Shown here piece by piece: positions 45,430-56,640 of a DNA stretch of 64,000 bases. Numbering within the stretch: the first letter of the stretch is position 1; every line of letters begins with the position of its first letter. Source of the DNA: Piezodorus guildinii (taxonomy: Eukaryota; Arthropoda; Insecta; Hemiptera; Pentatomidae); the NCBI GenBank assembly GCA_023052935.1, contig CM041292.1, positions 174,468,900 to 174,532,899 on the forward strand, in the 5' to 3' direction. The notes under the pieces are model-generated. The model saw nothing but the letters and a program-made list of their open reading frames with translations. It was not told the origin of the DNA and did not search any database. The position numbers were made by a program, and so were the translations under genes.

Positions 45430-45890
45430 AATTTTCTTCAGAAGATACGATATTATAAAATATGTACCGTGGACGGCCTAGAGCATCAATGGAGAACTTA
45501 TGAAAGCTCTGGAAGAAGACTCTCATAAAACAGTCAGATCTAGGCACAAATCATCACAGTTTCCAGGCATATGAAATTGATCCGAAAGGCAAAAACACTC
45601 GATTCCTGGATACCACACCAGCTTAACGAACGTTAGCAGTTGAAACGTCAAGGACGTATATGTTTTTTTCCATATTCTTCAATGATATGAATCCTTTTTC
45701 GAGCGCGTAATAATTTGTGACGAAAATTTGTTCATGTTTGACAGTTGACGCCTATCAGGTCAAAAGTCAATGTCAATCAACCTCTTGGGCACGTGCCAAA
45801 AAAGAATCTCCATCGCAAAAAGTTTATGGTTACTGTTCTGTATGGTTCTCTGATTCTAAAAACGGTCATTTCACGTGTTACAGCCCAATA
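45430..45890 (+). pseudogene. mariner transposase relic, N-terminal to middle part
   Basis: Successive + strand frames read NGELMKALEEDSHKTVRSRH (45488 on), then KAKTLDSWIPHQLNER, a stop, QLKRQGRICFF (about 45585-45670), then VIICDENLFMFDS (about 45706). These follow in order the mariner pattern ALEEDsxQTxRELA, KLDxWVPHxLxExQ, RxxxCxxLL and RIVTCDEKWI; the CDE aspartate corresponds to the second catalytic Asp. Stops and frameshifts make it inactive. The C-terminal third and the terminal repeats were not recognised. Confidence 0.78.
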
Positions 45891-46332
45891 TATTGGGGTG
45901 TACTGAAAGCTTTATTTCCTCCATTTTTTTCCTCAAAAAGGACTCGCCAAACTGTTCAAATTTATTAAGTTATCATCAGAAGCTATATGTTACAAGATAA
46001 AAATATTGGCTAGTTGTTAGCAACTGCTCTGTTACCAAAAGTCTGTGTCATCATCAGGTCCGTGGTAATAAAGACACTATTTTATTCAGGGTATGAGAGT
46101 GCATTTTGATGGTCGTTTACCTTTGTTCTCCATCCAGTTATTTGACAGGTGCTGCTGTCTATGCCACAGAACTCAACTAGGATAAAGCTGAGGCATGGTA
46201 ACCTCAGCGACCTTACTCACACGGCGCCGCTTCAAACCCGCCCAGGACTGATGGACATTTATTTCGTTGTGGTCCCTCTTTGGTTAGAGTAGGTTAGTTA
46301 ATAACGGAGAGCAAAATAAAAATATTCTACAA

Positions 46333-46524
46333 ATTTTCTTTCAAAATTTGTTGTTACATAGTTTTTCTACGTTTGGGGGTTCTTTCCCCATTATCAAGAC
46401 TTTTTTTAAAACACTTTTAAACACACCACTCATTATTTATTCTGTTTTAAAAAAAATCTTGATAGTGGGAAAAGAACCCCGAAACGTAGAAAAACTATGT
46501 AACAACAAATTTTGAAAGAAAATA
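46333..46524. repeat. Fold-back element with hammerhead-like stem
   Basis: Left arm (from TTTCTTTCAAAATTTGTTGT at 46337) mirrors the right arm (to ACAACAAATTTTGAAAGAAA at 46521); about 80-bp arms around a 30-bp centre. Reading right along the second arm: CTTGATAGTGGGAAAAGAAC, CCCGAAACGTAGAAAAACTA, TGTAAC. GAAAC is followed by a stem ACGTAG/CTATGT, as stem III of a hammerhead would be, but the CTGATGA box is degenerate. Confidence 0.8.
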
Positions 46525-47306
46525 AATGTATAATAAAAGGAAGTTAATGAGTCATATTTGAGTGTGAAATATTAAGTTAAACTTCCTAAAAAATTATAAA
46601 AGAAAAGAAAAAAAAATTGTCTAGTATGAATTAGTTAAAACCTTAATTTCATTTTGAAGATGGCTTCATTTTTTATATAAACCAATTTATATGTAAATCA
46701 GAGCTTATTTATGAATCATTTGTGATCCCATATTTTCTGTAAATTGTGTAGTGATTGTAATTGTGTGTTGTCTTCTATGGATCTAGTTTTTTTGTGCGAT
46801 TTGTCAAATTGAAATTTTCAGATTAAAGTGTTCTTTTTAAATAACACAGCTTCACATATCTTTTTTATTTGTTATAATGACTTTGGCTTAAATATTTCCT
46901 AAACAAAGCGCGAGGATCCCATAGTCATTGTCCAGAAACCTCCAGAGATCCGCAGGCCACGTGTTGATGTAGAATGTTGATGAAGTTCAATTACGAATAA
47001 ATTAAAGCCAGTGTGTCAGTAGACAAAAACGGTCCTATGATACTCATTAATAAACATAGGCACATGCCTTTTAAAATAAATTATATTACAATTAGTTCAT
47101 TATTTGTTACATGTCTGTGCGGCACGAAATACAAGAGGAAGTAGAGGAATCCTAATTAATTAGAACAATAATTGAAACTGTTAATGGAACCTCAAAGAAG
47201 AAAACATCTATTGGAGTAGATAGTTATCTACTCGTTCCCTGTTTCTTGTTGTCTCATGCAATTTCTTTTCGCTCTTCCAGAAAATTACCGGGCCTATGCT
47301 TCATGG
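46525..47306. other. Non-coding, nothing recognised
   Basis: AT-rich sequence without a supported feature. Confidence 0.5.
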
Positions 47307-48320
47307 TTATTTCTTTATTGCGTGCATTATTAAGACTTTGAAACATTTCGTTCCTTGACTTCTTTCTTCTTCTTTCACTTGCTCTTTAGTGACTTTCAGC
47401 GTAGAGCATGCCTCGGCCCACTTTTTCCATTCTTCTCGATCCATAGCCATACGTTTCATCTGAGCTATTGGCATCCCCCGATTTTCTCCTACCTTTTCCA
47501 GATAATCATTGAAGGTGGTTCGCGGCCTACCAACTGGACTTTTCCCTTCTTGCTTTACTTCCAGGTACCATTTAACTTTCCTATCCTCCGGCATTCTACA
47601 TATATGCCTACCATATATGAACCACTTCAGTTGTCGTTCCTCGATCCTGCTTTTCATGGTTGATACTTTAAGATCCACTCTTATGATTTCGTTTCTGACG
47701 CAGCCCCTCCTTGTTTTTCCCATACTCGCCTTAGAAATCTCATTTCAACAGTAGTGAGTCTTTTAATGAATTTATCTAGGAATGAATCATTAAATAATTA
47801 ATGAATTATTTGGAAGTAGACAATATTTGCTTTGCTGATTCGACTTCCGATTTCCATATCTAGCTTGCCATCACGACTTATTTAGGTTCCTAGGTATCGT
47901 AGGTTTCTACAATTCTAAGCAACTCTCCATTACAGTTTTATTCATGTCCTCGATCGTCCTTCCGAGTTGCATCACCTTGCTTTTGGCGGCATTTATTTCC
48001 ATGCCCTTCCTGTGTAGTTCCTTCTCATTCTATAACAGCTTTTTGAGGTTTCCTGGAAATCCGCATGAGCACAAGTCGTCAGCATAAACTAAGAATTGAG
48101 CCAGTACTGGGAATGATTTCGATACCCAACCACCGCTTGGGGATTCTCTTCCCTTACATATTTTAATGATATCGTCCATGAACGCTATGAATAAGAGTGG
48201 GCTCAAGCTGTCTCCCTGTTTTATTCCTTTCGTGAAGGAGAATGTTGAGATTCCATGCCATTCAATCGAACAACTCCTTTGGGATCCTGATACACCGATT
48301 GTATAGCTGATCATTTGGGA
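47307..48320 (-). pseudogene. RTE-like LINE fragment (reverse transcriptase to C-terminus)
   Basis: Minus strand, upstream to downstream: 48314-48030 encodes KGIKQGDSLSPLLFIAFMDD and LVYADDLCSCG with the catalytic YADD. About 48030-47830 (frame broken) gives ELHRKGMEINAAKSKVMQLG. 47723-47307 gives RNEIIRVDLKVSTMKSRIEE, RQLKWFIYGRHICRM and SPVGRPRTTFNDYLEKVGEN, the LRWxGHVxRM...GRPRxxWxD tail of arthropod endonuclease-RTs. It is 5'-truncated and frame-broken. Same family as 62226-63051. Confidence 0.85.
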
Positions 48321-48894
48321 ACGTTTTTATTACGGAGGGATGACCATATTTCTTCTCTTGGGACAGAATCGTTCCTTAACGATTGACATTTATATTGATT
48401 TATGCTACTTTCGTATCGAAGTACTTGTGCTAGCAGTTTCTGAATGTTCTTTATTAGTTCCGTTTATGAGAGTAGTACTTCTAAATTGGTTTCAGTGGCT
48501 TTGTGATTTTGTTTCAGGTCTGGAGCGAAGTAGGGAATGGGAATACATTAGCTGTCGTTTATTTATTGCTTTTCCTTTTGCAGTGATATGTGGAGCCCAT
48601 TTGAACCTGTTTGCTCAGTCCTTCATATGTTACTGTGTCAGATAGAGGAAGTGCTGTGACCGAGATTTTTTATTCAGTTTTGTTTCTTTTATACTTTTTT
48701 CATTTTGTAAATTCTGCAAGATTTTTTATTCAGACTTATTTATTTTATACTTTTTTTATTTTTGTGGTTATTCAATATAGTCAGTTTTGAAATGAATGTT
48801 GATCGCTATGCTTATTGAGGTATTGGAGTTGATTGGATATTTATACTGCTAGATTAATATTTCATATTTATCCTTGTAACTTTTGCGTATCCAT
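48321..48894. other. Non-coding, nothing recognised
   Basis: T-rich with two near-duplicate GATTTTTTATTCAG blocks at 48665 and 48721. Confidence 0.45.
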
Positions 48895-49325
48895 ATTTGT
48901 ACTTTCAATTACTTATATATAAAATATATAATATAGGGAAGCATTGTAATCATGAAATTTTTCGTATTCCAGTTTTCAACGGAAATACACGGTTTAAGGT
49001 CCTCAGTCCAAATGACAAAGTCGTTTGTGTGTGTGTGTGTGTGTGTGACGAAAAGTACAAAACTGAAATTTATATAAGGTGAACGAATTAGTATAAACTA
49101 GAAAAGAGGCAAACATATTTGTATAATATACCGTTGGAAAGGTAACGATTTTACAAAAAATATTATCTTGTTCACAAAATTGTAAAAGATAATGGAGAGT
49201 GATAATAAGCAGATAACCGATTTTTGTAGATAATAATATATAATAAATTATTTATTAGAACACATGTTTCTATTGAAACATAATTTTATTAATTTTTTAA
49301 CCCTTTTACTTTCACTTACCTATAT
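48895..49325 (-). repeat. R1 repeat copy with (GT)n
   Basis: In reverse orientation it carries all R1 landmarks seen at 3.2-5.8 kb: AGGTAAGTGAAAGTAAAA, TTTCCAACGGTATATTATAC, TTTGGACTGAGGACC and an end like TTATATATTTTATATATAAG. The internal microsatellite is (GT)n on the + strand at about 49026-49047. Confidence 0.75.
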
Positions 49326-49327
49326 TT

Positions 49328-49660
49328 ATGACTAGCTGTTGCCCGCGACTTGGTCTGCGTCAATTTCTGTTATTATGATCTGGATATAGAAGATTTAAAA
49401 AAATATATTTTAAAGTACTTCTGCGTAAATGATATTTGTAGTTTTATTTTCTTGTGGTAGAAGAACATACTGATTTTATCCTTAACCCGATCTTGGCAAT
49501 GCGACATATAGTTGGCCGTGTGAACAGCAGTCTTGACGAAGTCTTGATTCCTACATGTTTAAATGTTTACCTCTCTGATTTATTAATAGTTACGGCAAAA
49601 CATTACTTAACGGGGAATTATTTTAAAATTAAAAGGTAAATCGTTTCTAATCGTTGGAAT
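49328..49660 (-). pseudogene. Helitron-like element relic (helicase end and 3' terminus)
   Basis: The minus strand of 49640-49470 reads FPVK*CFAVTINKSER*TFK, then RPTICRIAKIG. This follows the PIF1-type Helitron helicase FPxxLxFAxTINKSQGQ...(QL)YVAxSRxG with stops and substitutions. Downstream on the same strand the element ends GCGGGCAACAGCTAG followed by T at about 49331, fitting the CTAG(T) Helitron terminus. The + strand frame 49454-49639 is a shadow of this relic. Confidence 0.65.
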
Positions 49661-50912
49661 GCGTGGTTAATTTCCCCCGTTTTTTTTTTCTCACATTTTC
49701 CACTGATTCTTCGCTCCTATTGGTCGCAGCTTTATGTTCTATAGCCTAAGCCTTCCTCAGTAAATAGACAATTTGAACCAGTAGTTTCCGAGATTGGTGC
49801 GTTCAAACAATCAGCTTGATAATATTTGTATAGATTTTAACAACTGAGGTTAATGAAGTCTTGTGTTGGGCGCACTAAATTTGTTATACAAAATATAGCT
49901 TTCGGATCTATTTCTAAGGATTAGAACGAACGTATTGAATGCATGTTGCTAACTTGTCTATGATATAAAGCTAATTACCTTTTGGCCACTGTTGCACTTC
50001 CCCAATGCGTATTCTTCGAAACTGTCATACAAAATCTAGGGGACAGTATAATGTGTTTAGTATTTATTCATATAATATATAACCATCGTTTATAATTATT
50101 CTGTGTATATAGTAACACTGTAAAACTAAGATTTTTTTTATCCTGATCCCTTGCCGTATTATGTTCCGGTCGCTACCCACTAATTCTGAGCTGAATGTAG
50201 AAGTCTATTGTCATTGGCCTTACCCTCCGCATTTTCGCTCGTCCTACTTTTCTCGTGATTTCTTTCTCGATTTTTTTCTCCCTAATCAAAACACGTGGCC
50301 CGCTCTGTACATGAACTATCGGTAGGTGTTCGATTGGATTCGAGGTGAGAAGCCTGCCTGCCGTTGCCAGAATTATTAAATACATCGAACGCTTAGTATC
50401 CACGTTTTAGACCTAACTTCCAAACGACTTTGTTCTTAGCGCTACATTCTTAGTTTTTAGTGATCATCGCGCCTTCGCATCAATGCCAACTACGCCCATC
50501 CATCACCCTTCGGGTCTTTTCTATTTCACAGGAGTTTTTCTGTATTTAATATTTTTGGTATATCATGTTTTTTCATTTGAGTCACGTCCTTGGCGATGTG
50601 AAGCTTATTTTAACGAATTGTACAACACATCTTTATACTTACTATGATTTTTTGTTTTTCTTCTTCCCTCTCTGTCTAAAATGTTCTCAATGCCATTTTC
50701 TTGAATTAAAGTTTCATATCCTAGGTGAGAATGGTTCGCAACAACATTTTGCAAAGGTGGCTATGAACTGGAGTATGCTTTCGAAACAATAGATGTCTTT
50801 CTGCTTGGAAGAAATCATTCTTATTGTTAAAATAATGAATCAGAAGTTTGAAAACGGCATAAACAAACAATTCGTCAACTGTCTCGAAAAGGTTTATCTA
50901 CCAAAAAGTCGT
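49661..50912. other. Non-coding, nothing recognised
   Basis: Mixed composition; no gene or repeat assigned. Confidence 0.45.
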
Positions 50913-51127
50913 TTTTAAAAATTTATTTAGCGCCACTTTTATGCTACAATGGCTAATCGAAGAATGCTACAGTGAGAGTCCTAACTTTTCCATACCCAGT
51001 TTTAGTTAGGATTGAGGCTTTAAAGAGTACTTGTCATCACACAAGCTCGGAACCACCATTTAATGTTTTCTCCGAAGGACGGTATAACCAAGGATTTTTC
51101 ACTCCCTCTTAAAAATCATAGGACCAT
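50913..51127 (-). repeat. SINE-A, 3' part
   Basis: From ATTTAGCGCCACTTTTATGC to AAAAATCATAGGACCAT, the body and tail of SINE-A without the tRNA head. The head portion reappears at 51447 after an insert. Confidence 0.82.
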
Positions 51128-51446
51128 TTTTGTTTTTTTGTTCACCCCTACTCACCTTCGTAGGCTATACGAGGGGGGAGGGTGGGGGATTTGTGCCGAA
51201 ACTCAGTTTCCATTCTCCCACCATGCGCTCTAATGATGACCCACAAAGGGGTTCGACACGTTGCAAACAATAAATAGTTGAAACTATTTAGTTGTTTCAT
51301 TTAATGACCGCCACCCGGACTAATTCCTTCCAGTAATTCTCAACGGTCAACTAATTACATCCACAGTTTTATCTTCAATTCGTTAATCAGGTTGCTGGAC
51401 TACGCGCGAACTGTTCTCACGCGGTAACCCTCTCAGCCACCCCGCC
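51128..51446. repeat. Insert between SINE-A halves: MITE piece and tRNA-like head
   Basis: Contains CTAATGATGACCCACAAAGG and GGTTCGACACGTTGC (hammerhead-like, about 51229-51262), then GTTTCATTTAATGACCGCCA and GGACTAATTCCTTCCAG (the right arm of the 13539 element). Next, in minus orientation, comes a tRNA Ser/Leu-like head with TGGCTGAGAGGGTTACCGCG (about 51390-51446). Confidence 0.6.
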
Positions 51447-51541
51447 CCCCCTAAAAAAATCCCTACGACCATCTGCCGGGTTTGAACCCGCGACCTTGGG
51501 CGTAGTAGGCTGTTATTCTAGCCACTACACCAAAGGGGACT
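51447..51541 (-). repeat. SINE-A, tRNA-head part
   Basis: As complements: box B CGGGTTTGAACCCGCGACC and box A TTCTAGCCACTACACCAAAG. It starts at AAAAAAATCCCTACGACCAT, overlapping in sequence with the end of the 50913-51127 part by about 17 bp. Confidence 0.85.
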
Positions 51542-53164
51542 CCCTTCCTTCTTCTCCTCAATTCCCAAAAATAAGCGGTCAAACAATGGTCATTAAATAA
51601 CAATTGAAATATGTCTTAACTGTTATTTTCTATTGATCTGTAAAAATTCTTTGGTCTTTTTCACTTAAATATGTTTCAAAATATTTAAAATAAAAGATGT
51701 TATCAGTTTTTGATAGAAGTTACTTCTTAACCTATAGTTAATTAATGATAAGTAATACGTTGAAATTATCATTTTGGATTTTTTTTTTTAAGTATACAAT
51801 TTATTAAAATCATCTTGAAGCAGATTTAATTAACTTGTAATTCAAATTTTTTACGGGCCGAAATGGTCAAAGGCATTTGTCTACATTGGATGATACAGAT
51901 TTTCGTATCCATAAGTTGGATAGTTGTATTATTTTGTTATAGTAACTAATTTAAAAAAAATTGTTTTATTTTTACGTAGATTTAAAAAGTATTATTTTGT
52001 TTACTGTCATTTTAATTTTTAAGTTGGGTTTTTTATATGCCGAAATCATTTTTACCTAATCTTTTGGCATACTTAACGTTGTTGACTGATAAACGTTCGA
52101 TAATTATCTGGGTAGACGGGACGCGTCATAACAGAAAAGAGCGCATGCCCAGACTTAGAGATTTATAGCTTCCATCTGGAATAATTTACCTGTTCATTTA
52201 CTAACATATAATGAGTTAATTATTTATCTTTTAATAACTATATATCATAGTTAGTAATTTTAAAAAATGGTTATTTATTTATTTTTTAATGATCAATTAT
52301 CCACAGGTGGTTCTATTTCGCTTTATATAGACATTTCTTTAAAAAAAGAAATTTTTATACTGTTTAATTTTTTCATACATATTTATTCTTTAGGTTCTTA
52401 TTTATAATGCAATCATCTTCAGATAATATAATAGAACTTATATATACACTATTTATATTATATAAAAATAAATTTCTTATTACAAAAATATTTTATATAA
52501 ACCTATTTAAATGTATGTATGAATCTAATATCACATATAAATAAAAAAGTGTTTTAAATAAAGATTCTTCGCCCCATACAAGAGCAACTTTTTCATTATT
52601 TCTTTTTACATATATTTTTTCCAATCTTTCTTTAAAATGTCACATCAAAAATATTTTTCTTAAAGTACTTACGTAATCAGATTGAGCCGCAAATGAATTT
52701 CGCACTGCTTTTACAAATCCGTTAAATTTAATGTTGCCTTTTTTTTTTTTTTATTCAAGATAAAACATTCCAGTTTTTTAAAAGTAAAAATAAAAGGTTA
52801 CTATAAAACGCTTTCATATCTTTAGGAATCAGCTTCGAATAAAATCTGTAGAATCGAAATGTACGTCATTGGTGTGGTTGGTTTTCCGAGACTGGTTGTG
52901 AAGGGAGATGGGGCTACACTTAGGTCGGTGTCGAGATCTGGAAGATTAGGAGTATCCAAAAATATATCGCTTATCGGCAAGATAATAATAAATTCATTAT
53001 TACTCTGGGACATGTCATTTTAGAATTAAATATACAGAATGTACAAAAAGGGCTTTAGAGTCTTTGAGTAAATTAAATAAATATAAACAAGTTAATAATT
53101 ACTAGTATAAAATAGACATATTTAAATGGGAAGAAACAACAAAAATATATTTAAAAAAAATAAA
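51542..53164. other. Non-coding, nothing recognised
   Basis: AT-rich; T-runs at 51782-51791 and 52739-52752. A 63-codon minus frame at 52822-53013 has no recognisable family. Confidence 0.45.
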
Positions 53165-53465
53165 TAAAAAGCTTATTTACAATTCTATTTACCCTGAATA
53201 TTCAATAAGTGATCAAATATGCTAGATTTGAAGGTAGAAAGAGAATTAGAGTGACGGATGGAAGGAGGTATAGAATTCCATAGGATTGAGGATCGGATAA
53301 GAAAGGGTCTGTCGAAATATGCAGTTGGGTGGGCCGTACTGTATAAATCTGAAGGTCTGGAGCGTGTACAGCGGTCATGGACAGAGGATTTGAATTGTAG
53401 GAGGTCAAAAATGTTTGATGGAAGGCGGGATTGGATAACTTGGTAAAGGAATGACGCCAGCAAGA
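53165..53465 (-). pseudogene. LINE C-terminal fragment
   Basis: The minus frame 53463-53185 encodes LPSNIFDLLQFKSSVHDRCT, FDRPFLIRSSILWNSIPPSI and RHSNSLSTFKSSIFDHLL. The WNSLPxxIRxxxSLxxFKxxL pattern is the C-terminal end of CR1/jockey-class reverse transcriptases. A-rich sequence after the stop is the likely tail. Only the last ~90 codons survive. Confidence 0.75.
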
Positions 53466-54089
53466 TAGTATCATATTAATGTAGTATGATATCATTAAAT
53501 AATAATAAATAAATATACCATATAACTTTAATGAAAATTGTGAAAGACGAAAGTTAAATTTATTCTTTACTTAAAAAATAATAAATACAGTTGATTTGTA
53601 TTTAATTTGGTGTTTGTGAATTATTTCGGACATAGCTGGAAATCATTTTAATATCTCTTAATTGTCCTAAATAAAGGTGATCTGATTATGCACCATGGCA
53701 GGTGGTGAGTCTAACTTTTTGGAGCTGAAAAACCTCATTTGGTTAGTGACATTGCCGCAATCACTTGTTAGAAATAAGCAAATTTATCTATCATTTTGAA
53801 AAACCCAATTTAGTCACTACGAGACAGGTGTAGCATTAAAACAATCGAAAAAAGTCATATAATGGAAGTGGTAGAGTATCAAATTTCAAGTCTAAAAGCC
53901 TCTCTGATTTTCAAATTAGGTGGGTACGATCCTTCAAAAAAACATTTTTTATCGATTTTTCTTTACACGCATCCTAGGGCTTGCGGGAAATATTTGCTTG
54001 ATACGTCTGATTTAAAACATTCTGCAGTAACTGATAGATCCTTAGCCGCGTTTTTGATGGAATTTTAAAGGGTAGGGTCATTATTCCTT
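53466..54089. other. Non-coding; one unrecognised short frame
   Basis: A 68-codon + frame at 53862-54068 has no motif that I recognise and is probably chance. Confidence 0.4.
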
Positions 54090-54256
54090 ATAAGACAATT
54101 AGTTGGCTGGTCAGTCGGGTGATGGGTCTTACATACCCGGGGAGAGGCTGTTAGGGAATCCCCATTACATAAATGCTTGAAGAAGGCCCTTCAGGACTAG
54201 GATTCGAACTACATTTGGCGTGGGAGACTAGCCACTCAGCCACGGGCTCCCCATTT
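54090..54256 (-). repeat. tRNA-headed SINE fragment (SINE-C)
   Basis: The minus strand begins GGGGAGCCCGTGGCTGAGTG (box A) and TAGTTCGAATCCTAG (box B), followed by a GC-richer body to TGACCAGCCAACTAATTG. A similar head occurs at 62187. Confidence 0.7.
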
Positions 54257-55156
54257 AAGACCATTAAGAGGTATTACTATTATGAGGTAACGATTTCCAG
54301 CATTGTCCGAATTAATTCCCACAATTTTACCATCGCTATTTCTCAAAACCTGGTATAACAGTTGATACCGCGCCACCCTGCGAATGTAGAGGAAAATATG
54401 AAAATGTGTATAAGATGGTAGTGAAGTATCTAACAATTTCCTCCACTTTCAACGTATTATAATAAATATACAATAAGTAAATTTTCTTTATATCTTAATC
54501 ATTTTTTAAAACTTTCATAATATTTAATGATATTATAGGGCTTTTTAGAAGTTATATTTGATGTAAACATTTAACTTTATTTTTTTTAAAGTATGCCTTT
54601 CCCCTTTCCCGCAACATTCGCGAAAAAAGATAAAGATAAAAAAAACCTTTCTCGTTTTCTTCATTTCTTTAGTATTCCGTTGTATACGAGTATTTTCCAA
54701 GGTGTTTGTGCTCAATGATGGTAACAACACCTGGCAGCTTACATAACATCCCTTTAATTTTTAGTCCCCAGTTGATGATTTTCCCATGATCCCAAATGAT
54801 TTTTTCTTGGGTTAGTCCTGGTAGTTTGCATCGTAAATTTCAAGCAGGTAGGTAATTATTACCTTTCAATTAAAAAAATTAAACTTTAATACTATTTATG
54901 TAGGCATGAAACCTATTTAATCGATAAAAAATTAATGTTGGGGTAGATATGACCGTTCTGTTTTTTTAACTAATGCCATACAAGATAGAGGCAAGGTTGA
55001 AATATCGCAAAAGTGCCGGGTCTTCGCCCAATTTCAGGCTATCCACTTAATAGGGCTGAGTGTGCCCATCCTAGTTTCTGATCTCGGGATCTACCCAGAA
55101 TAAATAACTGTCTTATCTTTTATACCTAATGGCACATTTTAGCTCTACTTATGTAG
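54257..55156. other. Non-coding
   Basis: Around 55020-55110 there are blocks weakly like the SINE-B body (GGCT-TCCACTTAATAGGGCTGA and so on); otherwise nothing. Confidence 0.4.
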
Positions 55157-56168
55157 ATTGTTTTTTTTATTTATCTATTTAAAGAAATCTACAATAATAC
55201 AATTATAAATATAATACATATATATATATATATATGGTTAGAAAACATGGTAGTGCTGTGAAGAAACTTTCTTTGGTAGCACTCCAAGGTCTAATTTATG
55301 ATAGGAGGTTTCTTGGCCATCTTCTTTTAAGGCGCCTCGACGGGTTGTCGGGAATAGATATGGAGGAGAGGTCACGGATTAGCGGGTTGGTGGGCAGGGA
55401 GTTTAGGATGAAAAGAGGTATATGGGGTCAGGAAGGGATATTTAGGTCTTTATGGATGATGCTATTGATTAAAAAGTAAGGAGCATTGAGGATTTTTGAT
55501 TGCAAGAATTGGATGCGAGAGGAATTTGATGGTTTAGTAGACCCCTGTAGCTCAAGGACGTAGTTCCAAATAGGCCTGATAATGGTCAGATAAATGAGTT
55601 TTTTGTAATAAATAGGAAGTTATGAGCATTTGTCGAGTAAGTGTTGTAGTAATCTGTATCTGCCAGCTGTTTCCTGTCATTTCAGTCTAGTATGAGATTC
55701 CATGTTCGTCGTTTTTTGAGGTGGAGTCCTAAGTACCAGATCTGTTCAACATAAGTAAGTAGGATTTTGTTAAAGGATACGGTGAGGCAGGAGGTCATAG
55801 GTTTACGAGTGAAGGTAAATTGATGGGATTTGTTAGGATTTATTTTAATTCTCCAGTTTTGACACCATTCTTCAATGGCTGATAGATGGTTCTGTAGGAT
55901 TTTGGATTCAGCCACGGGATCATTATTCACAAATAACACACATGTCATCGGCGTAGGTAGGAATATCAGCTGTATACACCGTGTAGAGGATCGGACCCAG
56001 TATATTCCCTTGAGGTAATCAGTTGTCAGAGTGAATACGGATAAGTAAGAAAGAAAGGTCTACTTTAAAGGTTCTATCAGTGAGGTTGGAACGAATTAAT
56101 AGAAAGTACGCTGGAGAGAGGAATGAACGCAGTTAGTACAGCAGGCCTGGATGCCAAACTCGGTCAAA
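55157..56168 (-). pseudogene. Jockey-like LINE, 5'-truncated copy 2
   Basis: The minus frame 55948-55682 encodes IEEWCQNWRIKINPNKSHQF and VEQIWYLGLHLKKRRTWN, matching ORF2 of the full-length element after its YADD motif. Broken frames around 56140-55950 carry the PQG region. It is more diverged than the copy at 8851. The 3' UTR ends near 55157 in an A tail (T-run on +). Identity to the full-length element begins exactly at CGGTCAAA (56161-56168), within 1 nt of where the other truncated copy begins. Confidence 0.85.
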
Positions 56169-56199
56169 TATGTAGAATTAAATCTAAGTAAATACATTT

Positions 56200-56640
56200 T
56201 TTACTTTAGCTTATGTAGCTATGAAATATAGTGAGGGGAAGTATTGTGATCATCCAAATTTCGAATTTGTGTTTCACTGGAAATACTCGTTTTAAGGTCC
56301 CTGAGTCCAAATGTCTGTGTGTGTGGTGAGACTAGACTAGAAAACGATGTTTTATAGAACTGAAATTTCATATTTTAGGAGGATATATATCTCAGATGTT
56401 ACAGCAACTTTTTAAACCGATAGGCTCAATAAAGACACTTTATACGCATTTTTCTACTTAAACGGCTTAAACGATTTTGATTGAACTCGCCATATCGATG
56501 TAAAATTTAATGGAATTAATATGATCTAGGTTTCGTTCTGATTGACATTGATTGTCTGACAGGACTTCAATGCCGATATTTTAATATGGTATTTCTCTAA
56601 ATTACCTTTCGTGTAAAGACCCCAAAAAGGTTCACAACCG
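56200..56640 (-). repeat. R1 repeat copy
   Basis: Reverse-orientation landmarks: ATGAAATATAGTGAGGGGAA, GGTCCCTGAGTCCAAATG, a short TGTGTGTG run at 56312, AAACGATTTTGATTGAACTC, GTCTGACAGGACTTCAATGC. Confidence 0.75.

Noticed and set aside
46145..46260. tRNA-like head with GCTTCAAACCCGC
   Set aside because: A box B-like word exists, but I could not find a convincing box A or a second copy, so it was not called.
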